Positions 47,331 to 55,547 of a stretch of DNA of 55,547 nucleotides are shown in pieces. The position numbers and the translations under genes are program-made. Position 1 is the first letter of the stretch, and every line of letters starts with the position of its first letter. Origin of the DNA: a virus; the IMG/VR virus record IMGVR_UViG_3300027710_000820, positions 1-55,547 of that record. One strand, given 5' to 3'. The notes beneath the pieces were generated by a model that saw nothing but the letters and a program-made list of their open reading frames with translations, ran no database searches and had not been told where the DNA came from.

Positions 47331-47359
47331 ATTATACTACATAGTAGTTATAGTGTCAA
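47331..47359 (-). promoter_or_regulatory. Consensus sigma70 promoter of the radical-SAM operon
   Basis: On the minus strand TTGACA (47354-47359), a 17-base spacer and TATAAT (47331-47336) match consensus perfectly and drive 47313 down to 30142. The spacer contains CTACTATGTAG, a near-palindrome that could be an operator. Confidence 0.92.
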
Positions 47360-47372
47360 GAGTTATGGACTA

Positions 47373-48350
47373 TTAAATTCCGGATTGGGTATGTGAAGGA
47401 GCTGTTAATGACACGTTCGTGCCTGTTGGCAGAAATATCTTAACTGTACTAGCAAGAATGCCGTCGATATCTTCGTCTACAGCAGGGCCAAGAGGAGCAA
47501 ATTGTCCGTCAACGCCACCACCGCCGACGCCGCCGGTGATTTGGTCACCTGCGTCATCGTCTCTAAATTGAATTGTAAAATACAGTATATTAGCTGTATT
47601 GTCATTGGCATTTTTTCTAACTTGGATATTGTAATCGTTTTCTACATAGACGCCTGCGGCAGAAGGTTTCAAAAATACAGTTGTATTTGAAGTAGTAATT
47701 CCGTACCAGCCTGTAGTAGTTAGACACGTAGTAGCACCAGATCCGCTATAATTAGTTCCACTAGCATTAAATGTAATAGTACCCATATCGTTTAATAGTG
47801 TTGTCCAAGCCGTGTTTTTATTTGTTGACGACCCGCTTGCTCTACTAGCACTGAATCTAAACTGTCCACCAGCATTGAAAAAGAAACGTGCGGCATTGGC
47901 ACTGGCAAAAGTAACTGTAACTGTATGAGTTATTACCCCGTTCCATGCAGTAGTCCTAATTGCAGGACTAAACAAGTCAGACAACGTGCCTTGATTAGCG
48001 GCAATTGTGAGACGGTTTGTATTACATAAGTTACCAAAATCTTTATACTGGTTAGCAAATGCGTCATCAATAATTAAACTAGAGTTAGGAACATCTAGAT
48101 TGGCCGCTTGGTCCGTGCCAGTTTGATGTTGTCTAATTTTAAGTAAGTCAGTACGAAGATTATTCCACTGACTTACTGTGACCTTAGCTCCAGAAGCAGT
48201 TTGAGCACTTGAAATACTTTGGCCATAACCAGAATCAGCAAGACCAGTGCCCAGTAAAAATTCGGTTGCACTTTGAATGCTGTTATAATCGGCAGCATAA
48301 ATTACGTTACCTTCTGATTTTGGAAAAATTCCGGGTGATCCAATAGCCAT
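47373..48350 (-). CDS. Tail fibre / virion structural protein, 325 aa
   Basis: A Ser/Thr/Asn/Gly-rich protein with repeated short beta-strands. It begins with FPKSEGNVIYAADYNSIQS, a pattern I associate with marine phage structural proteins, and has TNRLTIAANQG, FFFNAGGQFRFSASRASG, then a Gly-rich GGVGGGGVDGQFAP segment. It is probably part of a fibre or baseplate. A late promoter motif precedes it. Confidence 0.7.
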   Translation of the reverse strand: MAIGSPGIFPKSEGNVIYAADYNSIQSATEFLLGTGLADSGYGQSISSAQTASGAKVTVSQWNNLRTDLLKIRQHQTGTDQAANLDVPNSSLIIDDAFANQYKDFGNLCNTNRLTIAANQGTLSDLFSPAIRTTAWNGVITHTVTVTFASANAARFFFNAGGQFRFSASRASGSSTNKNTAWTTLLNDMGTITFNASGTNYSGSGATTCLTTTGWYGITTSNTTVFLKPSAAGVYVENDYNIQVRKNANDNTANILYFTIQFRDDDAGDQITGGVGGGGVDGQFAPLGPAVDEDIDGILASTVKIFLPTGTNVSLTAPSHTQSGI

Positions 48351-48377
48351 AGTATATCTCTTTTAGTGTCCTGTCTA

Positions 48378-48385
48378 TATTTATA
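48378..48385 (-). promoter_or_regulatory. T4-type late promoter TATAAATA
   Basis: Exact TATAAATA on the minus strand, just after the stop of the upstream fibre gene and 28 bases before the ATG of the protein at 48350. Matches the T4 late consensus. Confidence 0.6.
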
Positions 48386-49846
48386 TTATAGTATAACTGC
48401 TTCGACTAGTTTAGTCAATACATCATTGCTTGTTTCTAACGCAATTCCAAATACATCAGCATATTGATGCATTGTAGCCACAATAGCTGTGCCGTTTGCT
48501 GAAGCAACGAGTCTGTCACCCTTTTTAACTGCACCAGAAACTTTAACTGGGACACGCCCTTTAAGAGCAACTGCCTGTCCTTCGGCGTCTTTATTCATTA
48601 AATAAGCAGGATTAGCAGAAATAACACCAATAGCTCTATCACCAAACTTAGATGCTGTTACTTCCTTTTCTCCGCCAACGGTCACTACTGTGCCAACTTC
48701 ATATTCTAAATCAGTGGCATACTTTTCTGCCAAGTCAGCGTATTGTGCTTCAGTTGCAGTACCGTGAAATACGTTTGCATATAAGTCGCCTGAACCGTTT
48801 CTGGCAGCAATAGTATCTACACCAGCTGCCGTAGAACTAGTTCTATATGTGCCGCCAACATTTAAGCTGTCTGATTGTGTTGCTGTGCCATTGAAACTAG
48901 TAGCATATATTGTAGCATATTTGTAACTAGAAGAACCAATGTTTGACGAATTATTTGTGCCAGGCAATATGTCTAAACCAACTAATTTAAGCGGAGTCTT
49001 AACACCACTAGACGTAGTTTTAAACACAATAGTGTCGCTGACATCATTTATGATTGTTGGCGTTGTCCCGTCAATGAATACACGTAAATCATTATCATTA
49101 CCAACTGTGTAACCAACGTCTGCAAAACGTTGTACGGCTGTTGGGTATTGTGAAACGTCATTTCTTACAAATTTGTTAGCATCAACGCCACCTAATTTAG
49201 CTGAGTTACTAGAAGTACCCCAGAAGTAATGATCTGTTTCTGTAACTCCGCCCTGTGTACTAGTAGTATTAACTAGTGTAAGACCTTTCTTGATTACATC
49301 AAATCCAGTGATTGCATTTATGTCGTTGTCAAGGGTAAATTCTGTCTTAGAAATAATATAAACTGTCTCGCCGTTTACTACAGCTTCAATAATTGGCTGA
49401 GTTCCTGCCAGTGTATCAGTAACACTACGACTTCTTAATTCAGTTGTTTCTGCATCAGCAACAGCTTGTGGACCAACCAGTACAAACTGTGTTCCGGCCC
49501 AAGCAAAAAGCTGGCTAGTATCAGTATTGAACCAAAAATCGCCTTCACTAAGACCTGTAGGAGCTGTTGAACTAACTTCTGCGCCGCCAGTTGTTTTAAA
49601 TTTAGCGCCATCATAAAACTTTAGCTTCTTATTAGCACTGTCATACCAGATCTGACCAGTAGTTTTTCTTGGTGGTTCTGCGGAACTTGCGAAATTTTCA
49701 AGCAAGAATACAAAATTTTCATTTTGTACTTCTCCATATCCAGCAACGTTTTTACCAATCAATTTGATATCAAACGTATTGTCAACAGTTCCGTCTTCCA
49801 CTGTTGTTGCTAATGTACCGTTATACTTATTAATGTTGTAAGGCAT
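48386..49846 (-). CDS. Tail fibre protein with shared N-terminal module, 486 aa
   Basis: The first ~130 residues form a module common to the three tandem fibre genes here: LIGKNVAGYGEVQNENFVFL, LENFASSAEPPRKTTGQIWY, LKFYDGAKFKTTGG. The remainder is repetitive beta-type sequence, ending in a globular ~80-residue part (YEVGTVVTVGGEKEVTASKFGDRAIGVIS, VKGRVPVKVSG), likely the receptor-binding or trimerising end. It is the last of the three paralogues. Confidence 0.75.
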   Translation of the reverse strand: MPYNINKYNGTLATTVEDGTVDNTFDIKLIGKNVAGYGEVQNENFVFLLENFASSAEPPRKTTGQIWYDSANKKLKFYDGAKFKTTGGAEVSSTAPTGLSEGDFWFNTDTSQLFAWAGTQFVLVGPQAVADAETTELRSRSVTDTLAGTQPIIEAVVNGETVYIISKTEFTLDNDINAITGFDVIKKGLTLVNTTSTQGGVTETDHYFWGTSSNSAKLGGVDANKFVRNDVSQYPTAVQRFADVGYTVGNDNDLRVFIDGTTPTIINDVSDTIVFKTTSSGVKTPLKLVGLDILPGTNNSSNIGSSSYKYATIYATSFNGTATQSDSLNVGGTYRTSSTAAGVDTIAARNGSGDLYANVFHGTATEAQYADLAEKYATDLEYEVGTVVTVGGEKEVTASKFGDRAIGVISANPAYLMNKDAEGQAVALKGRVPVKVSGAVKKGDRLVASANGTAIVATMHQYADVFGIALETSNDVLTKLVEAVIL

Positions 49847-49864
49847 TCCTTAACCCCTTTTTTA

Positions 49865-49872
49865 TATTTATG
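49865..49872 (-). promoter_or_regulatory. Late promoter-like motif CATAAATA
   Basis: CATAAATA on the minus strand between two fibre genes, 19 bases before the start at 49846. One mismatch from TATAAATA. Confidence 0.5.
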
Positions 49873-51330
49873 TTAAACTGGTGCATTGTTATATACCCAG
49901 CCTCTGTTAGCGCCTGTATACACAAGAGTAAAGGCAGCGCCTTCTGTACTCACCGTTAAATCTGATGTGGCGGCATTAATTTTGTTTCCGTTTCTACTAA
50001 TAGTTAAAGAATTAGAATCAAACCCGTTTGCAGATCCATCTACAAACATGATATAATCTCCAATAGCAGGCAAAGCAGGCATGGTGATAATTATTCCACC
50101 AGTAGTTGTATCTACAATTAGCCTATCTCCAGCAACTGCTGTATAATTTGCAGTTTTTGTTTGCCATCTTGGTTTAAAATTGCCACCAGTCATTGTTAAA
50201 TTGCCAGAAATTGTTTGATTTCCTGACACAGTCAACAACGATCCATTAAATGTTAAGTTGCCACTATCTTGCAATCGTCCACTTGCACCTGCTAGTAAAA
50301 CTCTTCCGCTAGTTAACTCGGACACATTAACCGTATTTAATGTGGAAGTTCCACTAACATTAAATGTACCACCAACATCCAAAGTATGTGCTGGAGAACT
50401 ATTTAAAATTCCCACATACCAAGCAGTTGTATTATCGTCTGGAACAATTGATAGTGTTTCAATTAACGTATTTGCGTTTTTAACCTTAATTCTATAATCT
50501 TGTTTAGATGTGTTACTTACTAGTTGGAAAGATGAGGAACTTATGTTGATTTCATTGTTCTGATTGGGGCCCAATATTAAGGGCTTTGTATTTTGAATAG
50601 TTAACGTAGCAGCCATACTGGTATTTCCACCCGTCGCTTCTGTACTAACAAAACTACTAGTTGTTTTTAAAGTTCCTGCAGGGCTTACCAGTGCATCGGC
50701 TTTTGTTGCCGTAACATGGAATTTTAAGCCTGTGATATTAGAAGCCGTAAATCCTTTCTTAACATCACCAGTAAATCCGTCATTAGACAAATCTGCGGCA
50801 TCTGCTGTACTAGGTGTAAATTCTTCTTTACTAAATATTCCTAATAATACTTGACCAGCCCATAATTTAACAATAACTTTTAAATTGCCTGATGAATCTA
50901 ATATACTTCTAACTTCTTGGCCTGAAATTCCTTGCTCATCTGTATAAGCAGGGCCTGCTAGTAACAAATCTGTACCATCATAAAAATAAAGTTGATTTGT
51001 TAAGTTATTAATCCACAGGTCACCTTGAATCAAATTTGTTGGGGTTGAGCTAGATACGATCGGGCCGCCGCTTGTTCTAAATCCAGTGCCGTCATAAACT
51101 TTTAGTCGACCGTCACTTGTATCAAACCAAATTTGTCCAAGTATAGGATAATTTGGAGCAGTTGAATTAGCAAAATTTTCTAATAAATGTACAAGATTTT
51201 CATTAAATGACTCACCATAATTAGAAACATTTTTACCTAGTAACGTTAAATCTGTACTAGTTTGGTCTATTGCGCTATCAAGTAATTGTGTTAATTCTGA
51301 ACCGTCAGTTTTATTAATCGTATATGCCAT
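49873..51330 (-). CDS. Tail fibre protein with shared N-terminal module, 485 aa
   Basis: Its N-terminus aligns with its neighbours: LLGKNVSNYGESFNENLVHL, LENFANSTAPNYPILGQIWF, LKVYDGTGFRTSGG, plus IFSKEEFTPS. The C-terminal half has beta-helix-like repeats (TVSGNQTISGNLTMTGG, GRVLLAGASGRLQDSG) and an ending typical of a fibre tip. It starts at a TAATG junction with the upstream fibre gene. Confidence 0.75.
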   Translation of the reverse strand: MAYTINKTDGSELTQLLDSAIDQTSTDLTLLGKNVSNYGESFNENLVHLLENFANSTAPNYPILGQIWFDTSDGRLKVYDGTGFRTSGGPIVSSSTPTNLIQGDLWINNLTNQLYFYDGTDLLLAGPAYTDEQGISGQEVRSILDSSGNLKVIVKLWAGQVLLGIFSKEEFTPSTADAADLSNDGFTGDVKKGFTASNITGLKFHVTATKADALVSPAGTLKTTSSFVSTEATGGNTSMAATLTIQNTKPLILGPNQNNEINISSSSFQLVSNTSKQDYRIKVKNANTLIETLSIVPDDNTTAWYVGILNSSPAHTLDVGGTFNVSGTSTLNTVNVSELTSGRVLLAGASGRLQDSGNLTFNGSLLTVSGNQTISGNLTMTGGNFKPRWQTKTANYTAVAGDRLIVDTTTGGIIITMPALPAIGDYIMFVDGSANGFDSNSLTISRNGNKINAATSDLTVSTEGAAFTLVYTGANRGWVYNNAPV

Positions 51331-53399
51331 TACGCAATCCTACCTGTAAATATAATGTAGTTAATAGCTTGATAGTGGTTAGTAATTCCCACTGGCACAC
51401 TTAATGTTGGCGAAGTAAGGTCGTCAGTAAAAACTCCACCACTATCAACCATTAGTTGACCTTGACCAACTGCTGTTAAACCATTTGAAGCTTCTGCATT
51501 CGTATCTGTTGGTGAGCCAGTTCTTGGTGCAAATGCATAAAATTGACTTCCCGCATTTCCTTTAAGATTATGAACGTGTTCTGGAAGATTATTTGTTTCA
51601 ATAACAACTTCTTCTGCGCCACCTTGACCACCTAGTTGATCGGCTGCAACGTCAGTTACTCTATTAGCACTAACGCCGCCCATGTCATCTTTACCTAGCG
51701 GGAAACGTCCTCTAAGGTCTGGTAGAGCAAAAGTTCCTACTCCAGATAATAAACTAAGCGATTTATAATTGTATTGGATTGCCGCAAATAGTACAGGAAA
51801 GTTAGCAATTAGTACTTCACTTCCGTCACACAACAGATAGCCTGTAGGTACAGTTGCTCCGGCAAAAGGCAAAATTGCTCCTGCTGGCACTGTTGCAATA
51901 TTTGAAATAAACTTTTCTTTCGTTATTCTCTTTAAAGATCCTGATCTGTTAATCAATAATTCATCAGTAACAAATGAATCTGTAGCAACTGCCTTATTAG
52001 CAATAAAGCTACTACTGATAATACCTGTTAGTACCGCAGTTGTCGAATCGCCAGGTCCGCCAATGTTTACGTTGGCATATCCTACAACATCACTAGCTTG
52101 TAACAGATCGCCGTTGCCATCTAATGCATCACCTAAGCTAAGTGTAGTACTACTTTGTAAACTATTTGCAGTTCCAGAAATATTACCTGTTAAAAATCCA
52201 GTAAAACTTCCAGTAAACGTATCTGCAATAATATCATCAGCATACACAGTTTTCCAGCGTGTTGTGTCAGTACCCAAATCGTGTGTACTATCAACTTTTG
52301 GAACTACTGCATCCAGTGAGCTAGTGCCAGTTACCGTTAATCCGTTGCCGACACGCAATAATTTTGCTATGCTGGCACCGCCGGCAGTTGTAATACTACC
52401 AGTAGTTAAACTTGAAGTGTCATCAGTGCCTGTAATTTTTAACTGTCCGTCGGTACGGATATTTCCATGAACGTCTACTGTTTCACCAGGATTAGTTTTA
52501 TTAAATCCAACATTAGTACTACTGTCAATACGTACAATAGGATCAGTAGAAGTGCCTTTTACTTTAAAGTCAATGCTTGATCCAGAAATCTTATTTGAAA
52601 TTACTGCGGCATTATTTTCAATAGATATTGATAAAGATAAATCACCACCAATACTTACACCAGTATTATTTCTAACACTTAGTTGAAAGTTTGTAACGCT
52701 TGCTTCATCTTTTCTTAAAAAGTTAACTGCGGCTACTGCGGCAGTGCCTACTACTAGTGCATCAGCTTTTTCAGCAGTACCCCATAATTTATTACCACCA
52801 GAACTAGAATTAAAATTCTTTGTGCTGATGTTAATGCCTTGTTTAATTGTTGCATATCCTAGTAGTGCTGCCTTAGGAGTAAAATCTCGTTCACTAATAA
52901 TTGAAACACATTCACCGTTGACGAACATCTTTAAGACTGGGCGAGCTAAGTCAGTAGTGTCAATTATTGATTCAAATTTTGCACCAGTGGTACTGCCGCT
53001 GGTGTATTCTGGTCCAACTAAGATCCACGATGAGCCGTTATATAATTTTAATTGTTGGTTGTCAGTATCAACCCATAAATCACCGATGACCCCAGTAGTT
53101 GGGGCAGTTGTAGATTTTTTAACATGCCCTGATGACACCCAATTGGTGCCATTGTAAACTTTCAACCCGTTTTCAATACCAACTGTTGTATTAAACCACA
53201 GTTGTCCCGTAATAGGATTTGAAGGTTGAGAACTTTTTGCAAAATTTTCTAAAATATGTAAAAAGTTTTCTGCAATATATTGAGCGTATCCTGGATAATT
53301 CTTACCAACAAAGGTCAAACTTTTTTCAGAGTTGATCGTTTGATCTTCTACAGTTAACGGAGTCTTTGTAGTATCTGTAAATCTTACTTGATAACTCAT
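51330..53399 (-). CDS. Tail fibre protein with collar domain, 689 aa
   Basis: The N-terminus shares the fibre module (FVGKNYPGYAQYIAENFLHI, LENFAKSSQPSNPITGQLWF, LKVYNGTNWVSSG). The C-terminal ~175 residues are a phage tail collar (microcystin-dependent-protein-like) domain: GAILPFAGATVPTGYLLCDG, then FALPDLRGRFPLGKDDMGG and TNHYQAINYIIFTGRIA. Collar domains often act at the fibre tip or adsorption apparatus. The middle is repetitive beta sequence. It follows the protein at 53401 by one base. Confidence 0.88.
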   Translation of the reverse strand: MSYQVRFTDTTKTPLTVEDQTINSEKSLTFVGKNYPGYAQYIAENFLHILENFAKSSQPSNPITGQLWFNTTVGIENGLKVYNGTNWVSSGHVKKSTTAPTTGVIGDLWVDTDNQQLKLYNGSSWILVGPEYTSGSTTGAKFESIIDTTDLARPVLKMFVNGECVSIISERDFTPKAALLGYATIKQGINISTKNFNSSSGGNKLWGTAEKADALVVGTAAVAAVNFLRKDEASVTNFQLSVRNNTGVSIGGDLSLSISIENNAAVISNKISGSSIDFKVKGTSTDPIVRIDSSTNVGFNKTNPGETVDVHGNIRTDGQLKITGTDDTSSLTTGSITTAGGASIAKLLRVGNGLTVTGTSSLDAVVPKVDSTHDLGTDTTRWKTVYADDIIADTFTGSFTGFLTGNISGTANSLQSSTTLSLGDALDGNGDLLQASDVVGYANVNIGGPGDSTTAVLTGIISSSFIANKAVATDSFVTDELLINRSGSLKRITKEKFISNIATVPAGAILPFAGATVPTGYLLCDGSEVLIANFPVLFAAIQYNYKSLSLLSGVGTFALPDLRGRFPLGKDDMGGVSANRVTDVAADQLGGQGGAEEVVIETNNLPEHVHNLKGNAGSQFYAFAPRTGSPTDTNAEASNGLTAVGQGQLMVDSGGVFTDDLTSPTLSVPVGITNHYQAINYIIFTGRIA

Positions 53400-53400
53400 A

Positions 53401-54009
53401 TTATGCTCCAGCTATGCCAGTTAAACTCTGGATACGAACAGTGTAATCAATTTGAATTAATCTGTTTAACGACTTTTGCACTGGATGGAAAATAACATGT
53501 GTTAACAACTTGCTATTTCCAGAGCTACTATAAGATTTTAATCCTAACTCATCAAATACAAAATCGCTATCATTATTCGTTGTATTATCAAATGCACTTT
53601 GTCCCGATGGCTCGCCGTAGTCTAGTAAGCAGGTAACAAATACATCAGTATAATTAACACCAGTAACGTGACGTGTTTCAATGTAGTTTCTTGTAGGATC
53701 AACATTGCTCACGCTTCTATCATCGACTACTTTTGCATATGTTTCGTTATATAAACTAGCGTTAGTGCCTGTACTGTTAGGAGTCAAATAAGTAATAATA
53801 CCTGTTGGATCTACTGCTGTGCCGCCGTTGCCAAATGCCATTTCATAGATAAATCCTTGCCCAGAATTGGCAATGCTGTCAGCTAGTGCGATACTAATAT
53901 TTTCATAGTGAATAGCATTACGCTTGTCTACATAGATTTCTTTAGTAGTTGGGCTCCATATTTTGATATGTCCCTCAATATGGAGTCCTGTTAGATCTTT
54001 ACTCTGCAT
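53401..54009 (-). CDS. Virion structural protein, 202 aa
   Basis: A beta-rich protein with HIEGHIKIWSPTTKEIYVDKRN and MAFGNGGTAVDPTGIITYLT, a pattern I recognise from structural proteins of marine T4-like phages (baseplate or fibre attachment). C-terminal FHPVQKSLNRLIQIDYTVRIQ fits a final strand. A CTAAATA late motif lies upstream. It sits between the Gly-rich adhesin-like gene and the collar fibre. Confidence 0.7.
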   Translation of the reverse strand: MQSKDLTGLHIEGHIKIWSPTTKEIYVDKRNAIHYENISIALADSIANSGQGFIYEMAFGNGGTAVDPTGIITYLTPNSTGTNASLYNETYAKVVDDRSVSNVDPTRNYIETRHVTGVNYTDVFVTCLLDYGEPSGQSAFDNTTNNDSDFVFDELGLKSYSSSGNSKLLTHVIFHPVQKSLNRLIQIDYTVRIQSLTGIAGA

Positions 54010-54029
54010 GTTAATCTCTCTTTATCCAG

Positions 54030-54036
54030 TATTTAG
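54030..54036 (-). promoter_or_regulatory. CTAAATA late promoter motif
   Basis: CTAAATA on the minus strand, 21 bases before the start at 54009, in the only gap between these two virion genes. Motif-based assignment. Confidence 0.5.
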
Positions 54037-54076
54037 TTGAATTCATTATGTACTAGTATTAAATCAAACTCCATAA

Positions 54077-55547
54077 TTAATCCCAAGCTCCGCCATTTTG
54101 TTGCCAAGCACCATCTGTAAAGATTAAAGTACACAGTCCAGTACCCTCATAAAAGCCATCTCCAGAATTTTCGTATATTCTAAATGGCAATAACGTGGCG
54201 CCGGTCAGCGTTCCAGCAATACGACTATTAGCAACTGATACCTGTACGTCGCCCGGAACAGTACCATTTTGTGGAACTAGATACATGATCTGTCCTTCAA
54301 CACCGTCGGCTAATGAGTAAGCACCGTCAGCTAGTTTGTTAATAGATTTAGTTAGATCTATGGCTGTGGCGGTTATAATGTTTGTCAGTGTCGCTACTGT
54401 AAAGGTAACGTCATCTACACCCACAGTTCCACCTAACGAACCGCCACCTAATAATACTCCATAATCGCCAACACTTAGATTAGGATTGCTGGCAGTAACT
54501 ACAGCACTGATATCACCATTAGCCGCCACTGTGATATTGAGTGTAAATCCTGCGGCAAATGCTACACCATTCACTGTGCCTACGTTTAGATTAGTATTGT
54601 TGCTAGGTGATACTGTAACAGTTGCGGCCTCACCTTTACCAATGTCCACCCCATTTACACCAGTCTTGGCCACTGTGCCTGTGATAACAGCACCTGGAAG
54701 TGTAGTCTTACCTTGATTGTCTAGAGTTATGTCACGATCAGTAACACCATCTAATGCCTTGGTTCTCAGTGTAACAGTGCCACCACCTGTGGTTGCTCCG
54801 CCAGTACCTGCCTGTATTAAGATATTACCACCTTGTGTATCGTTAGTGCTATCTCCAGCATAGATATAAACAGCGCCGCCTGATCTACCTAATGTAACAT
54901 CTCCTTGATTGTATCCACCGTCACCTGCTTCTAGCGTTAGGTCAGCACCACCACCTGCTAGGTTACTGCCTGTTGTATTGGCATCACCACCAACGCCGCT
55001 TCGAATATTAACAGGACCGCCCCAACCAGCATTGTATTCAGTGCCGGCAATGCCGCCTGTACCACCAACAATATTTAAAGTACCGCCGTTGCCACCGCCG
55101 TCATTATAATCAGCATTACCGCCGCTGCCAGCATTGATATCTATAGCGCCACCATTGATGTCTGATCTAACCTTGTCGCCTGCTTTGATAAGGATAGCGT
55201 CACCTGCTCTAACGGCTATGTCTCCTGTCCATTTGCTTTCAATGTTAACATTCCAACCGCTGCCAGAAATAAACTCCATACGGTTATTTTGATCTAATAT
55301 AGCCATACGGTTTTCAGCCACTGTAGATATCACAAGCTCAGTCACAGTGGTTGGATCTGTTGCTGGTACTTCTGTTACATATAAACTAACTTGATCCATC
55401 CCAACATCGACGTAATCATAAGTTAATGAAATATTCTCGTTGATTGTGATAGTTGTGGCCACAGACTGGGCTAGTCTTAGACTTAGATACTCTCTAAGAC
55501 TCGAAATAGGATCTACAAATACTATCTTACCCTGAGAAGATTCAACA
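54077..55547 (-). CDS. Gly-rich adhesin-like virion protein, 5' end outside window
   Basis: The frame is open to the window edge; before the GTG at 55462 it encodes VFVDPISSLREYLSLRLAQS in frame, natural-looking sequence, so the start is probably further upstream. Residues around the middle are very Gly-rich with repeated G-G-x-L/V-x-I (GGTLNIVGGTGG, GGADLTLEAGDGG, GGNILIQAGTGGATTGGG), a beta-solenoid or polyglycine-helix pattern found in adhesins of T4-like phages. The C-terminal ~200 residues are globular (VDIGKGEAATVTVSPSN, LYLVP-type strand). It probably contacts the host receptor. Confidence 0.7.
   Translation of the reverse strand, partial: VESSQGKIVFVDPISSLREYLSLRLAQSVATTITINENISLTYDYVDVGMDQVSLYVTEVPATDPTTVTELVISTVAENRMAILDQNNRMEFISGSGWNVNIESKWTGDIAVRAGDAILIKAGDKVRSDINGGAIDINAGSGGNADYNDGGGNGGTLNIVGGTGGIAGTEYNAGWGGPVNIRSGVGGDANTTGSNLAGGGADLTLEAGDGGYNQGDVTLGRSGGAVYIYAGDSTNDTQGGNILIQAGTGGATTGGGTVTLRTKALDGVTDRDITLDNQGKTTLPGAVITGTVAKTGVNGVDIGKGEAATVTVSPSNNTNLNVGTVNGVAFAAGFTLNITVAANGDISAVVTASNPNLSVGDYGVLLGGGSLGGTVGVDDVTFTVATLTNIITATAIDLTKSINKLADGAYSLADGVEGQIMYLVPQNGTVPGDVQVSVANSRIAGTLTGATLLPFRIYENSGDGFYEGTGLCTLIFTDGAWQQNGGAWD

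Noticed and set aside
1-55547. tRNA genes, CRISPR arrays, integrase or IS elements
   Set aside because: No cloverleaf-like segment, spaced direct repeats or transposase/integrase motifs were found; no intergenic gap reaches 300 bases.

Overview
The window looks like a fragment of a large, AT-rich, T4-like myovirus (tailed phage) genome of marine type. Supporting this are a T4 gp43-type family B DNA polymerase, a gp45-like clamp, a DsbA-like protein, a T4 RNase H/FEN nuclease, phage ThyX, FolE, MoxR plus VWA proteins, a GH19 endolysin, tail-collar fibres, very tight gene packing (TGATG, ATGA and TAATG junctions) and T4-type late promoter motifs (TATAAATA, CTAAATA). No photosystem genes, tRNAs, integrase, IS element or CRISPR array were seen. 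The absence of photosynthesis genes leans towards a heterotrophic marine host, but that is inference.

Layout. (1) 1-5554, + strand: the 3' end of a nucleotidyltransferase-like gene, a GH19 endolysin and three low-complexity, probably virion-associated proteins, closed by a strong terminator at 5564-5590. (2) 5613-18162, +: a consensus promoter, dsbA-like, DNA polymerase behind two unusual leader hairpins, a truncated UDP-sugar dehydrogenase, sliding clamp, a DpdA-like transglycosylase, sugar oxidoreductases, a QueD-like protein, a glycosyltransferase, cupin, phosphoribosyltransferase and HIT protein. (3) 18162-30145, +: small conserved genes with folE, queE, RNase H/FEN, MoxR ATPase, a metallopeptidase/VWA protein and thyX. 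(4) 30142-47313, - strand: one long operon from a consensus promoter (47331-47359). It encodes nine radical-SAM proteins (one split into two ORFs), a QueC-like PP-loop enzyme, a methyltransferase-like protein, four GT-A-like proteins and small unknowns. (5) 47373-55547, -: tail-fibre/adhesin genes with late promoter motifs.

How the genes may work together. FolE, a QueD-like protein, QueE, a QueC-like protein and DpdA could form a phage-encoded 7-deazaguanine DNA modification route (GTP to preQ0 to DNA base exchange). Two members are atypical: the QueD-like protein has no Cys at the catalytic position, and QueE has its third cluster Cys displaced. The densest novelty is the radical-SAM/glycosyltransferase operon beside the tail fibres. 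It may build or modify a glycan or peptide on the virion or host surface; its product cannot be deduced from sequence alone. Six sigma70-type promoters, all with 17-bp spacers, precede replication, nucleotide-metabolism and radical-SAM genes, while late motifs precede virion and lysis genes.
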